From positions 1 through 58,039 of IMG/VR virus record IMGVR_UViG_3300032326_000244: 58,039 nt of DNA; one strand, 5' to 3'. How positions within the stretch are numbered: the first letter of the stretch is position 1; each line of letters opens with the position of its first letter. The stretch is from a virus. Shown here piece after piece: positions 1 to 8,296 of the stretch. The position numbers and the translations under genes were made by a program. Below the pieces are notes generated by a model. The model saw only the letters and a program-made list of their open reading frames with translations, ran no database searches and had not been told where the DNA came from.

Positions 1-369
1 AACTATAAAATAAAATCTGTACAGGCTAATATTAACGAATTGACCTTACATAAAAATGGTTACGAGTTGTCTGTTGAAAACTTTAAAGACAATACAAAGT
101 ATGAAGAAAAGTTCCTGCCTGATTTGATCATTAATACAAGTGCGGAACATATGACTGAAGAGTGGTTCCATCAAATTCGTTTTAAAGAAATGGAAAGTAA
201 CCCTATAGTTGCAATTCAAAGTAACAACATGTTTGACGGTGAAGGGCACGTTAATTGTGTACACAGCGTAGACCATATGAAGAAGAAATTTCCCATGAAA
301 GAAGTCTTGTTTGAAGGTGAACTTCAACTTAAAGGTTATAAGCGAGTGATGCTTATCGGACGACCATGA
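1..369 (+). CDS. Partial SAM-dependent methyltransferase-like protein (C-terminal part)
   Basis: The reading frame is open from the first base, so the true start lies left of the window; only about 122 C-terminal residues are present. The visible part contains PDLIINTSAEHM followed by EWF, then a strand with AIQSNN and a final YKRVMLIGRP strand. From memory this pattern (an INTS-EHM motif after the fourth strand of a Rossmann-like fold) occurs in class I SAM-dependent methyltransferases of phages and bacteria. The SAM-binding glycine motif would lie upstream and cannot be seen. The stop overlaps the next start by an ATGA-type overlap, so it is co-transcribed with the radical SAM genes that follow. 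The family call is moderate; an unrelated Rossmann protein is possible. Confidence 0.5.
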   Translation, partial: NYKIKSVQANINELTLHKNGYELSVENFKDNTKYEEKFLPDLIINTSAEHMTEEWFHQIRFKEMESNPIVAIQSNNMFDGEGHVNCVHSVDHMKKKFPMKEVLFEGELQLKGYKRVMLIGRP

Positions 370-590
370 TAGATTTAGAAATTTTCGAATTAAGAGATTT
401 ACAAAAAGAAGCGGCTCGAGCATTGTCGTCAATGGACGCAACTAACGATAACATTTATAAGTTTAATCAGCAAGCATACCATGACAGTCAACGATGGTAT
501 AAGGCTGTAATAACTTGGTATGTAGAACAGTACGGGGATCTTCCTAGTAGAGTAGGACCTGGATCACTAATTAAATTGGTAATGGAATAA
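366..590 (+). CDS. Small hypothetical protein (74 aa)
   Basis: I do not recognise this gene. It encodes a short, helical, mostly charged protein rich in Tyr, Gln and Trp, with no cysteine and no membrane segment or signal peptide. Its start overlaps the end of the methyltransferase-like gene, and its stop TAA overlaps the ATG of the first radical SAM gene (TAATG), so translation is coupled on both sides. Because it sits directly before a SPASM-type radical SAM gene it could be a partner or substrate of that enzyme, but it has no clear leader/core pattern of a modified peptide, so this is only a thought. Confidence 0.7.
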   Translation: MIDLEIFELRDLQKEAARALSSMDATNDNIYKFNQQAYHDSQRWYKAVITWYVEQYGDLPSRVGPGSLIKLVME

Positions 591-1759
591 TGCTTTACAA
601 ATACAATGATATAAAAACAGTACACTTGGAAGTCACAGATAAATGTAATGCTGCTTGTCCTATGTGTGCTAGAAATATCAACGGCGGAGAAGATAATCCG
701 CAATTACCCGAAGTTGAATTATCATTAGACGATGTTAAAACAATGTTTCCTATTGAATTTATTAAGCAATTAGATAGGTTGTATATGTGTGGTAACTATG
801 GAGATCCTATCGCTGCTAAAGATACATTGGAAATATTTCAATATTTCAGAGAACATAACAGTAAGATGATGTTGAGCTTACACACTAACGGAAGTGCTAA
901 AAGTACCGAGTGGTGGACAAATCTAGCAAAAGTTCTCGGTACTAAGGGTTATGTTGTTTTTAGTGTTGATGGTCTTGAAGACACAAATCATTTGTATAGG
1001 CAAAATACTGTGTTTAGCAAAATTATGACTAACGCACAGGCGTTTATTGATGCTGGTGGCAGGGCACGGTGGGATTATATTGTATTCGCACATAACGAAC
1101 ATCAAGTCGAGGAAGCAGAAGAATTATCTAAAAAAATGAAATTTGAAAAATTTCAGTTTAAGAAGTCGGCTCGTTTCTATAGTAATGCTACTGGTGTGAC
1201 AAAAGAAATGCATCAGGCAGCAAATAGGAAAGGATTAACTACACTGTTACAACCTCCTACTAATCCAAAGTATCGAAATAGCGCATTACAAGAACTTAGT
1301 AAAATTGCCAAAGCCACTAATGAAGTTAAATTCTTACCTAGTAAATCTTCTGACTTGACAGGACATTTAGGAAGACAAGTGTTTCACATAGCTGAAGATA
1401 AGAAAACAGCAATGGAAAAATATTGGGATACTTCATCAATTAAATGTAAAGTAGCGGAAGAAAAAAGCATTTACATCAGCGCTGAAGGTGTAGTACAGCC
1501 TTGTTGCTGGACAGCCGGGCAAATGTATGTCTGGTATTGGGAACCTGAAAGTAGTCAAATTTGGGATCTAATTAACACTGTTGGTAAAGATAACATAAAT
1601 GCTAAAAACAAACCTTTACAACAAATTGTAGACGGGTTGTTTTTTCAAGAGCTTATTCCTGATAGTTGGAATAAATCAAGTTGTGCCACAGGAAAACTAG
1701 CTGTATGTGCCAAGACATGTGGTGGTAAACATGATGCCTTTGCTGAACAATTTAAATGA
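590..1759 (+). CDS. Radical SAM protein with C-terminal SPASM-like domain
   Basis: The N-terminus carries the radical SAM cluster motif C-x3-C-x2-C at residues 19, 23 and 26 (CNAACPMC). This binds a [4Fe-4S] cluster that cleaves S-adenosylmethionine to a 5'-deoxyadenosyl radical. The usual GGEP motif after strand 2 is replaced by CGNYGDP. The C-terminal 110 residues hold seven cysteines (CKVAEE, QPCCW, SSCATG, AVCAKTC), as expected for a SPASM-type auxiliary iron-sulfur region. It is a close paralogue of the protein at 10524-11591, sharing the D-P variant and the FxHNEHQVE segment. It is the first complete radical SAM gene of the island. The substrate is unknown. The family is certain, the role is not. 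Confidence 0.9.
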   Translation: MLYKYNDIKTVHLEVTDKCNAACPMCARNINGGEDNPQLPEVELSLDDVKTMFPIEFIKQLDRLYMCGNYGDPIAAKDTLEIFQYFREHNSKMMLSLHTNGSAKSTEWWTNLAKVLGTKGYVVFSVDGLEDTNHLYRQNTVFSKIMTNAQAFIDAGGRARWDYIVFAHNEHQVEEAEELSKKMKFEKFQFKKSARFYSNATGVTKEMHQAANRKGLTTLLQPPTNPKYRNSALQELSKIAKATNEVKFLPSKSSDLTGHLGRQVFHIAEDKKTAMEKYWDTSSIKCKVAEEKSIYISAEGVVQPCCWTAGQMYVWYWEPESSQIWDLINTVGKDNINAKNKPLQQIVDGLFFQELIPDSWNKSSCATGKLAVCAKTCGGKHDAFAEQFK

Positions 1760-1760
1760 T

Positions 1761-2711
1761 TTAACTTAGTAATTTTTTAGTTATATTAGTTTCTAACGCA
1801 CAGCTACACCATACTTGTTTACAACGTACTGGCATCTTTGCTAGTCCTTTAAAATCTTCGATAGTTCCTAAGTACTGTCCTTGGCCGCAACTAGCGCCGG
1901 TTATTCTTCCAAAAAAGGAAATGTATAGGCAATCATTTCCGATATTACACGCCCAATTGTAGAACTTGTTTAATCTATTGTTAAGAAGATATTGGTCGTC
2001 TAATTTCTGTTCTTCACCGGTATCGTATTTTATATAAGAATGGCCGAAACCTCGTCCTTGTTCAATACTAAACGGAAATGGTTTGTTTAAAGGTTCTTCT
2101 TTTTCAAACCACAATAATTGTTCAGCACTATAGTCGTAACTGGTGTCCTGTTCGTGTTGATCCTTCTTAAATACTCTTGTGAATCCCACATGAGCCATAC
2201 TGTCCATAGCTTTGAATTTATTATACGCTTCAACACATTTGTCCCATAATGGCGGCCACATTAATACAAATACTCCAGTATTTGTAATTTTGCCTACAGC
2301 ATCCATTTTTTCAAATATGTCTGTATTGTCCCATTCGGGGTGATAACTTAGTGTAACTTTATATAGTTTTGGAGCGTGTTCTGTCCACCATGCCATGCTT
2401 CTTGTACCGTTAGTATTAACATGGCAGTACCATTTATACTCGTTAAATTTATCGCACAAGAATTCAAAATGTGGTGATATAGTAGGTTCGCCACCGTTTA
2501 AAAAGATGTGTACCGGTCTATCTTTGACTTCGTCTTTTAACTTGATTAAAAAGTTTTCTAATATTTTTTGATCTTCTAGCTTGTCGATAATAGTATTAGT
2601 ACCCCGATGTAGACTATCAGGACAATAGGAACAATGATATGTACAAATACTATTCAATGTCCAGTTAATTACCAACACATTATTCTTGTCATAAATTTCT
2701 ATAGGTTTCAT
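1761..2711 (-). CDS. Radical SAM protein with cysteine-rich C-terminus
   Basis: Residues 23, 27 and 30 form the radical SAM motif (CTYHCSYC), and NGGEPTISP about 65 residues later is the SAM-binding GGEP motif. The last 75 residues contain several cysteines (NWACNIGNDC, GASCGQG, VRCKQVWCSC), which could bind one auxiliary cluster. The protein is shorter (316 aa) than its twitch-type neighbours and most resembles the last gene of the island at 15515-16687. It is encoded opposite to its neighbours and ends two bases from the convergent stop of the first radical SAM gene. Its start faces the start of the 2744 gene across a 32-base region with a palindrome. The substrate is unknown. Confidence 0.88.
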   Translation of the reverse strand: MKPIEIYDKNNVLVINWTLNSICTYHCSYCPDSLHRGTNTIIDKLEDQKILENFLIKLKDEVKDRPVHIFLNGGEPTISPHFEFLCDKFNEYKWYCHVNTNGTRSMAWWTEHAPKLYKVTLSYHPEWDNTDIFEKMDAVGKITNTGVFVLMWPPLWDKCVEAYNKFKAMDSMAHVGFTRVFKKDQHEQDTSYDYSAEQLLWFEKEEPLNKPFPFSIEQGRGFGHSYIKYDTGEEQKLDDQYLLNNRLNKFYNWACNIGNDCLYISFFGRITGASCGQGQYLGTIEDFKGLAKMPVRCKQVWCSCALETNITKKLLS

Positions 2712-2743
2712 AATACGTCTATTTAGCTAACCATAAATACCGT
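2712..2743. promoter_or_regulatory. Divergent promoter region with TTAGCTAA palindrome
   Basis: This 32-base gap separates two divergent radical SAM genes. In its middle is the perfect 8-base palindrome TTAGCTAA (2723-2730). On the + side CATAAATA (2732-2739) lies four bases before the ATG at 2744. On the - side CTAAATA follows the palindrome. NATAAATA resembles T4-type late promoter -10 boxes (TATAAATA). No Shine-Dalgarno sequence fits before the + start. The layout repeats at 8259-8296. Confidence 0.4.
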
Positions 2744-4021
2744 ATGACATCAAATACTATATTTCCAATCAAATCCGACACTGCTTGTTTTTTAAAATGG
2801 GCATGGAGCAGCCTCTTTGTGTACCAAGGAACTTCCAGCTCATGCCATCGCACAGTACATTCTTCATTTAGACCAGAGCTAATAGGTACTTTTCATAATA
2901 CTCCTGAAAAGATTAAAGAACGAGAGATGATGCTCGAAGGTAAGTGGCCTGGCCGAGGCTGCGAATACTGCCGAGATATCGAAGCAGCAGGCGGCACAAG
3001 CGATCGTATGCGAGAATTAGAAGGCCTGGCTGATTCGTTATACAAAGGATTTATTCCTAAGGAATTGATAGATAATCCTTTTGCCACTGTCGTTACTCCT
3101 ACTATGTTGGAAGTTTATTTTAGCAACGTGTGTAATATGACGTGTCTATATTGCGGACCAGATTTAAGTACACAATGGGTCGCTGAAAATAATATACATG
3201 CGGGCGAAACAGGCAAGCAACAATTTAAAATACATCAAGAACGACAAAGTTTATATCCTGAGCGATTAAAATATTTCTGGGAATGGTTAGCGCAGAATTA
3301 TCAAAATCTTCGTATGTTTAATGTGTTAGGCGGCGAACCATTTTATCAAGATGAAACAGAACAGTGTATTGAATTTTGGAACAACAACCCTAATCCTAAC
3401 ATGCATTTTAGCATCTTCTCTAATTTAAAAGTTAAACCTGAAAAATTTAAAAAAATATTAGATAAATTTGATCATCTTATTAAAAACAAAAAAGTAAGTT
3501 CTATCGGTATAACTGCCAGTCTTGACTGTTGGGGCGAACCGCAAGAATATGTTCGATGGGGAGTGGATCTCAATGAGTGGGAGACTAATTTCAAAACACT
3601 TGTGTATGATTACCCTAGTATAAAAATTTGTGTTAACAGTACGATAAATTGTCTTTCTATTAAGACTATGCCTGAACTGCTGACAAAAATTAATGAATGT
3701 AATGCGTATAGACGTAGTATAACTGGCAGTGATATAATTCATAGTTTCAATATGTTAACTGACCCGAAGTTTATGAACGCTAGGATTTTTCCAGCAGGAT
3801 TTTTTGATGAAGATTTTAAAAAGATTTTAGCTGTTATGCCTGAATCTAATCCTCGCGAAATTAGTCTTAAAGATCATATGGAAGGTATTTGGAAAACGTA
3901 TAATTCTTCAGGACAAGATTCTGGTCAAATCGCATTGTTAAAGGAAATACTAAATGAAACTGACCGACGTCATAAAACCAATTGGCGAACAATTTTTCCA
4001 TGGCTTGTAGACATTGATTAA
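2744..4021 (+). CDS. Radical SAM protein with N-terminal twitch-type domain
   Basis: The first 80 residues carry cysteines at 15, 34, 73 and 76 (ACFLKWAW, SSSCHR, GCEYC), which fit an N-terminal twitch domain holding an auxiliary [4Fe-4S] cluster. The radical SAM motif follows at residues 130, 134 and 137 (CNMTCLYCGP), then LGGEPF for SAM binding. The C-terminus ends in a WRTIFPWLVDI segment. It is a clear paralogue of the protein at 7002-8258; both begin with FPIxS, ACxLKWAWSSL and an HNTP segment. It is followed after seven bases by an SDR-like gene and then another radical SAM gene. A CATAAATA box lies four bases before the start. The substrate is unknown. Confidence 0.9.
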   Translation: MTSNTIFPIKSDTACFLKWAWSSLFVYQGTSSSCHRTVHSSFRPELIGTFHNTPEKIKEREMMLEGKWPGRGCEYCRDIEAAGGTSDRMRELEGLADSLYKGFIPKELIDNPFATVVTPTMLEVYFSNVCNMTCLYCGPDLSTQWVAENNIHAGETGKQQFKIHQERQSLYPERLKYFWEWLAQNYQNLRMFNVLGGEPFYQDETEQCIEFWNNNPNPNMHFSIFSNLKVKPEKFKKILDKFDHLIKNKKVSSIGITASLDCWGEPQEYVRWGVDLNEWETNFKTLVYDYPSIKICVNSTINCLSIKTMPELLTKINECNAYRRSITGSDIIHSFNMLTDPKFMNARIFPAGFFDEDFKKILAVMPESNPREISLKDHMEGIWKTYNSSGQDSGQIALLKEILNETDRRHKTNWRTIFPWLVDID

Positions 4022-4028
4022 ATATTAG

Positions 4029-4577
4029 ATGAAAATACTTATTACTGGAAATCCAAAAGTTGGTTTAGCATCTGAATTATTCAAACTATATCCTGACGCA
4101 ACATTTATATCCAGAGAAAACGGATACGATTTAACCACACGAGAAGGTTATCACAAGTTAGGAGAAATCGTTAAAGATTATGATATTTTTATTAATTCAA
4201 GTGCGTTATGGAAGTTTAATCAAACACTAGTACTCGAGTCAGTGTATAAAAAATGTCTAGAAATCAAACACAATATACGAATTATTTGTGTAGGTAGCAC
4301 TACGGATAGAGTTAATAAAGCAACATCTTGGATTTACAACGCCGAAAAAAAAGCTCTACGTGATTACGCTAACAGTCTAAGTTTAATAGGTGTGTGGGAT
4401 AACGGCCCTACAGTTTCACTTATTAGCTTTGGTAGTTTATCTAATGTACAAGCAAAACATCCTGAGCGTATTTGTTTAGAATTATCAAGCGCCGCATCTT
4501 ATATTAAATGGATAATAGACCAACCTGCCGGCATTTCTATTAATGAAATAAGTATAGATCCTTTACAACGCAAATGA
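4029..4577 (+). CDS. Short Rossmann-fold (SDR-like) protein
   Basis: The protein starts with MKILITGNPKVGLASEL, a degenerate glycine-rich nucleotide-binding loop after the first strand. It has INSSALW where SDR proteins have the NNA-type motif, IICVGSTTD as the fourth strand with the catalytic serine region, and YNAEKKAL, which fits the YxxxK active-site motif. At 182 residues it is shorter than classical SDR enzymes (about 250) and lacks much of the substrate-binding end. It probably reduces or oxidises a small molecule with NAD(P). It lies between two radical SAM genes and overlaps the next by four bases (ATGA), so it likely acts in the same pathway. Loss of activity cannot be excluded. Confidence 0.65.
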   Translation: MKILITGNPKVGLASELFKLYPDATFISRENGYDLTTREGYHKLGEIVKDYDIFINSSALWKFNQTLVLESVYKKCLEIKHNIRIICVGSTTDRVNKATSWIYNAEKKALRDYANSLSLIGVWDNGPTVSLISFGSLSNVQAKHPERICLELSSAASYIKWIIDQPAGISINEISIDPLQRK

Positions 4578-5887
4578 CTAAAACTTTTTGTCCTATTCCA
4601 TGGAACTTTCAAGCAGTTCGTAATAACGGCGATATTCGTATCTGTTGTCAAGCCAATGTAACGGAAAATCAAGGTGTGGTTAGACACGACGACGGCACTC
4701 CGTTTAATGCCGGCAAAGATAATATGGAGCTTGCTCGTAATGCTATTCTAATGAAAGAAGTTCGTAAGAATATGCTAACAGGTGAGTGGAGTCAAGAATG
4801 TGGCCGTTGCCAAAGTGAAGAAGCTAGTGGACTTAATAGTCGTAGACAATACGAATTAGAAAACTGGAAGTTTAGCGTAGAAGATGCTCGTAATATTACA
4901 GAAGAAGATGGTAGTATTAAAGATAGAAATTTAGAATATTACGACTTACGATTCGGTAACTTATGTAACTTAGCTTGCCGCATGTGCGGACCAACTGACA
5001 GTCATACTTGGTATGAACAGTGGACAGATTATCACGGCAGTACAGAATACAAAGACACCCATGGTATTGTAAAACTAATCAAAAACTCCAAAGGTAGATT
5101 AAGTACCGAAGATTACGATTGGCATAATAGTGAAACATTCTGGCAGCAAATAGAAGAAAATATCCCCAACATTAAACATGTTTACATGGCGGGCGGCGAG
5201 CCCATGATGATTGAACGCCACTATGAGTTTTTACAAAAATGTATTGACATGGGTCATAGTAAGAAGATGATCATCGAGTATAATACTAACATGAGCAACT
5301 TGCCTAAACGTGTATTAGATATGTGGACGCAGTTTAAACAAGTTCGTGTTGGTGCTAGTATGGATGGTATGGGTGAAACCGTAGAGTATCAGCGTTGGCC
5401 TTTAAAATGGAGCCAAGCATATAAGAACTTACAAAAGCTAGACGAGTATGCAGAACGTAACCCAAACATATTGGCTTGGCTTGCCTGCACAGTAACAGCG
5501 TATAACATTTGGCACGTACCTCGTTTTATGAAGTGGAAGTTGCAAAGCAGTGGCTTTACTAAGATTAACAGCACAAAGAAGCGTCCTATTATAACACATC
5601 ACGTAGCACACGGCCCAAAGCGTGTTAACGTGCGTATACTACCTGCTGATATGAAACAGGAGGTTGTTGAATACTATGCTCGTTGGATTGAAGAGTTTAA
5701 AGCAGAGTACCCGGAAGATATTGCTAAAAACGCTGAAAACATTTTAAACAGTATTACCAAGTATATGTTAGGTGCTGACTATAGTGATAAACTTCCTGAG
5801 TTTATTAAATTTACAAAGTATTTAGATAGTGCTAGGGATCAAAGTATTATTGATATAGCACCAGAATTTAAACGTTTATTTGATTAA
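4574..5887 (+). CDS. Radical SAM protein with N-terminal twitch-type domain
   Basis: Cysteines 6, 24, 25, 76 and 79 (TFCPIPW, RICCQAN, ECGRC) form the N-terminal twitch-type set. The radical SAM motif is at 131, 135 and 138 (CNLACRMCGP), and AGGEPM is the SAM-binding motif. The pattern Phe-Cys-x-x-Pro-Trp at the N-terminus is shared with the genes at 8297 and 11588, which marks a subgroup. The C-terminal part is close to that of the 8297 protein, with LACTVTAYNIWHVPRFMKWKL paralleled there. Start overlaps the SDR-like gene. It ends in a 12-base convergent overlap with the nitroreductase-like gene. Substrate unknown. Confidence 0.9.
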   Translation: MTKTFCPIPWNFQAVRNNGDIRICCQANVTENQGVVRHDDGTPFNAGKDNMELARNAILMKEVRKNMLTGEWSQECGRCQSEEASGLNSRRQYELENWKFSVEDARNITEEDGSIKDRNLEYYDLRFGNLCNLACRMCGPTDSHTWYEQWTDYHGSTEYKDTHGIVKLIKNSKGRLSTEDYDWHNSETFWQQIEENIPNIKHVYMAGGEPMMIERHYEFLQKCIDMGHSKKMIIEYNTNMSNLPKRVLDMWTQFKQVRVGASMDGMGETVEYQRWPLKWSQAYKNLQKLDEYAERNPNILAWLACTVTAYNIWHVPRFMKWKLQSSGFTKINSTKKRPIITHHVAHGPKRVNVRILPADMKQEVVEYYARWIEEFKAEYPEDIAKNAENILNSITKYMLGADYSDKLPEFIKFTKYLDSARDQSIIDIAPEFKRLFD

Positions 5888-7000
5888 GATTTCAGCAGGT
5901 CTATCTTTAGATCGTCTGTTTCTTAAGAAATGATTACCGTCTACATCTACGCATAAGTTACTGAGCTTAGTAACATCCGGTACACCCACTCCTAGTATAG
6001 CAACAGGATAATTATCTTCAGTAATACCATGTTTTGTAGAAAGCCACTTAGAAATGTTGCTTGGATTGTAGCATCCACAAAATCCTGTCTTGTAACCCAT
6101 TAATTGTGCAGCCAGTGCTACAGCACCTGCGCTAATTCCGGTGTTTAAACTTTGATGTCTTGTTAGTTCTATATCGGTATCGTATTCAAGATCGAAAAGT
6201 CTATTATAAGTTTCATCTTTGTTGGCAGTCCACATAAAAACAACTGGTGCTAATAATTGCGTGTTATAGTTTTTCTGATTTCTAGGAGTGTGCCTTGCGC
6301 CAATTTTTAATGCTGGCATTCTTGTTAATCCGTGATTAATAACATCAATTGTAATATTTGTAAGTTGTCTAATGTCAGTTTGTTCTGCTGTAATATCGCA
6401 GATTATAATTTGCTGTTCAGTTTGTTGTAGTGGGGTGATTCTAGTATTAGTTAAAATATGTTCAGTAATTAATCTTTGAATAAATCTATGAGTCTCGAGT
6501 TCGGCTACTTTTCTGACTAGTAAGTTTCCGTTTTTATCGAAGTATTTTGATACTATGTTGCGTGTATGTTTATTAGAATCTAGTTTTAGATCTTTAATAT
6601 AGGCTTCTAGTACAAATCCAATATCTCTATAACATTTATGTGCTTCGTATACAAAATTTTCAAAAGAAGGACTTTTCGTATCTACTTTATTCTTAATCCA
6701 AGCAGCTCCTTCTCTTTTAATAAATTCTTTATTTTCTTTTAATAACCTTACAGCATTAGGGGCTAAATTTGGCATATTATCTGGAATATATCCTTCACTA
6801 TGACAAATGTCGAACAATTCTTCCTTTGCTACAGTGTCAGTAAAGGCGATACATTTAAAGAAGTTAACGTTCTGTTTAGTAGGAGTTCCATTAGCTACTT
6901 GTAACAGTAAGTTTAAATTCTCTTCAGATACGCTGTCGCTAATCCAGTTTCTTTGACAAGCGTTAATCGATGCTAATGCGGATAAAATCTCAGTGTTCAT
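5876..7000 (-). CDS. Nitroreductase-like flavoprotein with a large insertion
   Basis: Residues about 18-50 (NWISDSVSEENLNLLLQVA, then TKQN) resemble the N-terminal helix and flavin-contact region of nitroreductase-family enzymes. Residues about 283-345 (ISAGAVALAAQLMGYKTGFCG and AILGVGVPDV) match the family's core helix and C-terminal strand. Between them lie about 150 extra residues without a recognised motif. The usual family length is about 200 residues, so 374 is long. Such enzymes use FMN and NAD(P)H for two-electron reductions or dehydrogenations. A GAGGG Shine-Dalgarno sequence precedes the ATG by eight bases. The gene follows the radical SAM gene at 7002 in the same direction and probably serves the same pathway. 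Confidence 0.6.
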   Translation of the reverse strand: MNTEILSALASINACQRNWISDSVSEENLNLLLQVANGTPTKQNVNFFKCIAFTDTVAKEELFDICHSEGYIPDNMPNLAPNAVRLLKENKEFIKREGAAWIKNKVDTKSPSFENFVYEAHKCYRDIGFVLEAYIKDLKLDSNKHTRNIVSKYFDKNGNLLVRKVAELETHRFIQRLITEHILTNTRITPLQQTEQQIIICDITAEQTDIRQLTNITIDVINHGLTRMPALKIGARHTPRNQKNYNTQLLAPVVFMWTANKDETYNRLFDLEYDTDIELTRHQSLNTGISAGAVALAAQLMGYKTGFCGCYNPSNISKWLSTKHGITEDNYPVAILGVGVPDVTKLSNLCVDVDGNHFLRNRRSKDRPAEILIK

Positions 7001-7001
7001 T

Positions 7002-8258
7002 TTAATTTCCCTCTTTAATATTTATCAGCCATGGAAAAACCTCCTGCCAATTTGTGTTTCTACGACTATCCATTTTATCTAAGAATATTTTTAGTTCTTT
7101 AATTTTTTCATAATCTGTAGGAGTTTCAACGATTTCTTTAAAAATGGCATTTACATAATCGATGTAACCTGTGTTATTAAACATCTGGTTGTTTAATTCT
7201 TGTATTTCTTTTATTATATCGATATAAACTTCACCAGGAATATTATGCGGATCTAAAATCTTAGGAGAAATACACTTATTATAGTTCACACTAATCTTTT
7301 TACCTTTACATGTATTATTCCAGTGAATAACTTTTTTAATTAGTTCTGGAGTACTGTGTATTGATAGCGCCGATACAGTCCAGTTCATAGTAGGAATAAT
7401 TTCAGGGCACTCGTATATAAGATATTCCATATTTTCTGTAAATGTTTCAAGATCAAGGCCTGTTCTAATATACTCAGATTCTGTACCCCAGCAATCAATA
7501 CTGGCAGTCAGTTCAACGGTATTACAAGTTTTTACTAATTGTTTAATTTTCTCCATCTGTTTTTTAAAAAGAGATGGCTTAATTTGCATGTTAGAAAAAA
7601 TCTCAACATCGAGGTCTGGGTTCGGATGTGCAATCATCCAATCTATACAATCAAAAGTTTCTTGTTGAATTAACGGCTCCCCGCCTAGTATATGAAATTC
7701 TCGCAAGTCACAATAATGTTTTTCCATCCACACATAAAATTCAGCTAGGCGTGTTTTATAAGTTACATCATTAATAGAAATAGAATTTAAAAAAGAACTG
7801 TCACTCGTGCCATATTGTTCTTCCTCTAATACCCATGAACTGCTCAAGAATGGTCCGCAATATAAACACTTCAAATTACATTTATTATTGAAGTAAATTT
7901 CTAACATTGTGGGATTTACTGATGTTTGTCTTGGATTACTATATAACTCTTTAGGTACATATTTTTCGTTATATGGCCTAGATAGCCAATTCTTTCTGTC
8001 GCTGAAATTACTGTAAGTTTCTTGATCTCTACAACTTTCACAACCCCGTCCAGGCCACACATTTCTTAACATTTTTTCTCTATCTGTTATTACTTGAGGA
8101 GTATTGTGAAAGTTTTTAATGTCGTCTACTTTAACACTTTGTACCCTGTGACAAGAGCTAGATGTGCTAGTCCATAAGTATAAACTACTCCATGCCCATT
8201 TTAATAAACACGCTCCTTCAGATTGGATAGGAAACCATTTTTTAGTATTTTCAGTCAT
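7002..8258 (-). CDS. Radical SAM protein with N-terminal twitch-type domain
   Basis: Cysteines 17, 36, 73 and 76 (ACLLKWAW, SSSCHR, GCESC) form the N-terminal twitch-type set, and 127, 131 and 134 (CNLKCLYCGP) the radical SAM motif, followed by LGGEPL. It is the paralogue of the 2744 protein over its whole length, including the FPWL ending. That gene is paired with an SDR-like gene, this one with a nitroreductase-like gene, so the two may make related products with different redox partners. It is divergent from the 8297 gene across a 38-base palindromic region and has GATAAATA four bases before its ATG. Substrate unknown. Confidence 0.9.
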   Translation of the reverse strand: MTENTKKWFPIQSEGACLLKWAWSSLYLWTSTSSSCHRVQSVKVDDIKNFHNTPQVITDREKMLRNVWPGRGCESCRDQETYSNFSDRKNWLSRPYNEKYVPKELYSNPRQTSVNPTMLEIYFNNKCNLKCLYCGPFLSSSWVLEEEQYGTSDSSFLNSISINDVTYKTRLAEFYVWMEKHYCDLREFHILGGEPLIQQETFDCIDWMIAHPNPDLDVEIFSNMQIKPSLFKKQMEKIKQLVKTCNTVELTASIDCWGTESEYIRTGLDLETFTENMEYLIYECPEIIPTMNWTVSALSIHSTPELIKKVIHWNNTCKGKKISVNYNKCISPKILDPHNIPGEVYIDIIKEIQELNNQMFNNTGYIDYVNAIFKEIVETPTDYEKIKELKIFLDKMDSRRNTNWQEVFPWLINIKEGN

Positions 8259-8296
8259 GAAATATTTATCGCTAAAATTTAGCGGTTAAATATAGT
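8259..8296. promoter_or_regulatory. Divergent promoter region with CGCTAAA/TTTAGCG palindrome
   Basis: The gap between two divergent radical SAM genes contains a perfect inverted repeat CGCTAAA-A-TTTAGCG (8270-8284). Going outward on each side comes an AT-rich box: GATAAATA on the - strand (8263-8270) and GTTAAATA on the + strand, each ending close to its ATG. The whole region is nearly symmetric, so a dimeric regulator bound at the centre could control both genes. The boxes resemble late-type -10 elements. This is read directly from sequence; function is inferred. Confidence 0.5.

Noticed and set aside
366-590. The 74-residue gene before the first radical SAM gene as a modified-peptide precursor
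   Set aside because: It lacks a recognisable leader/core division and has no cysteine or repeated core residues; position alone is not enough.
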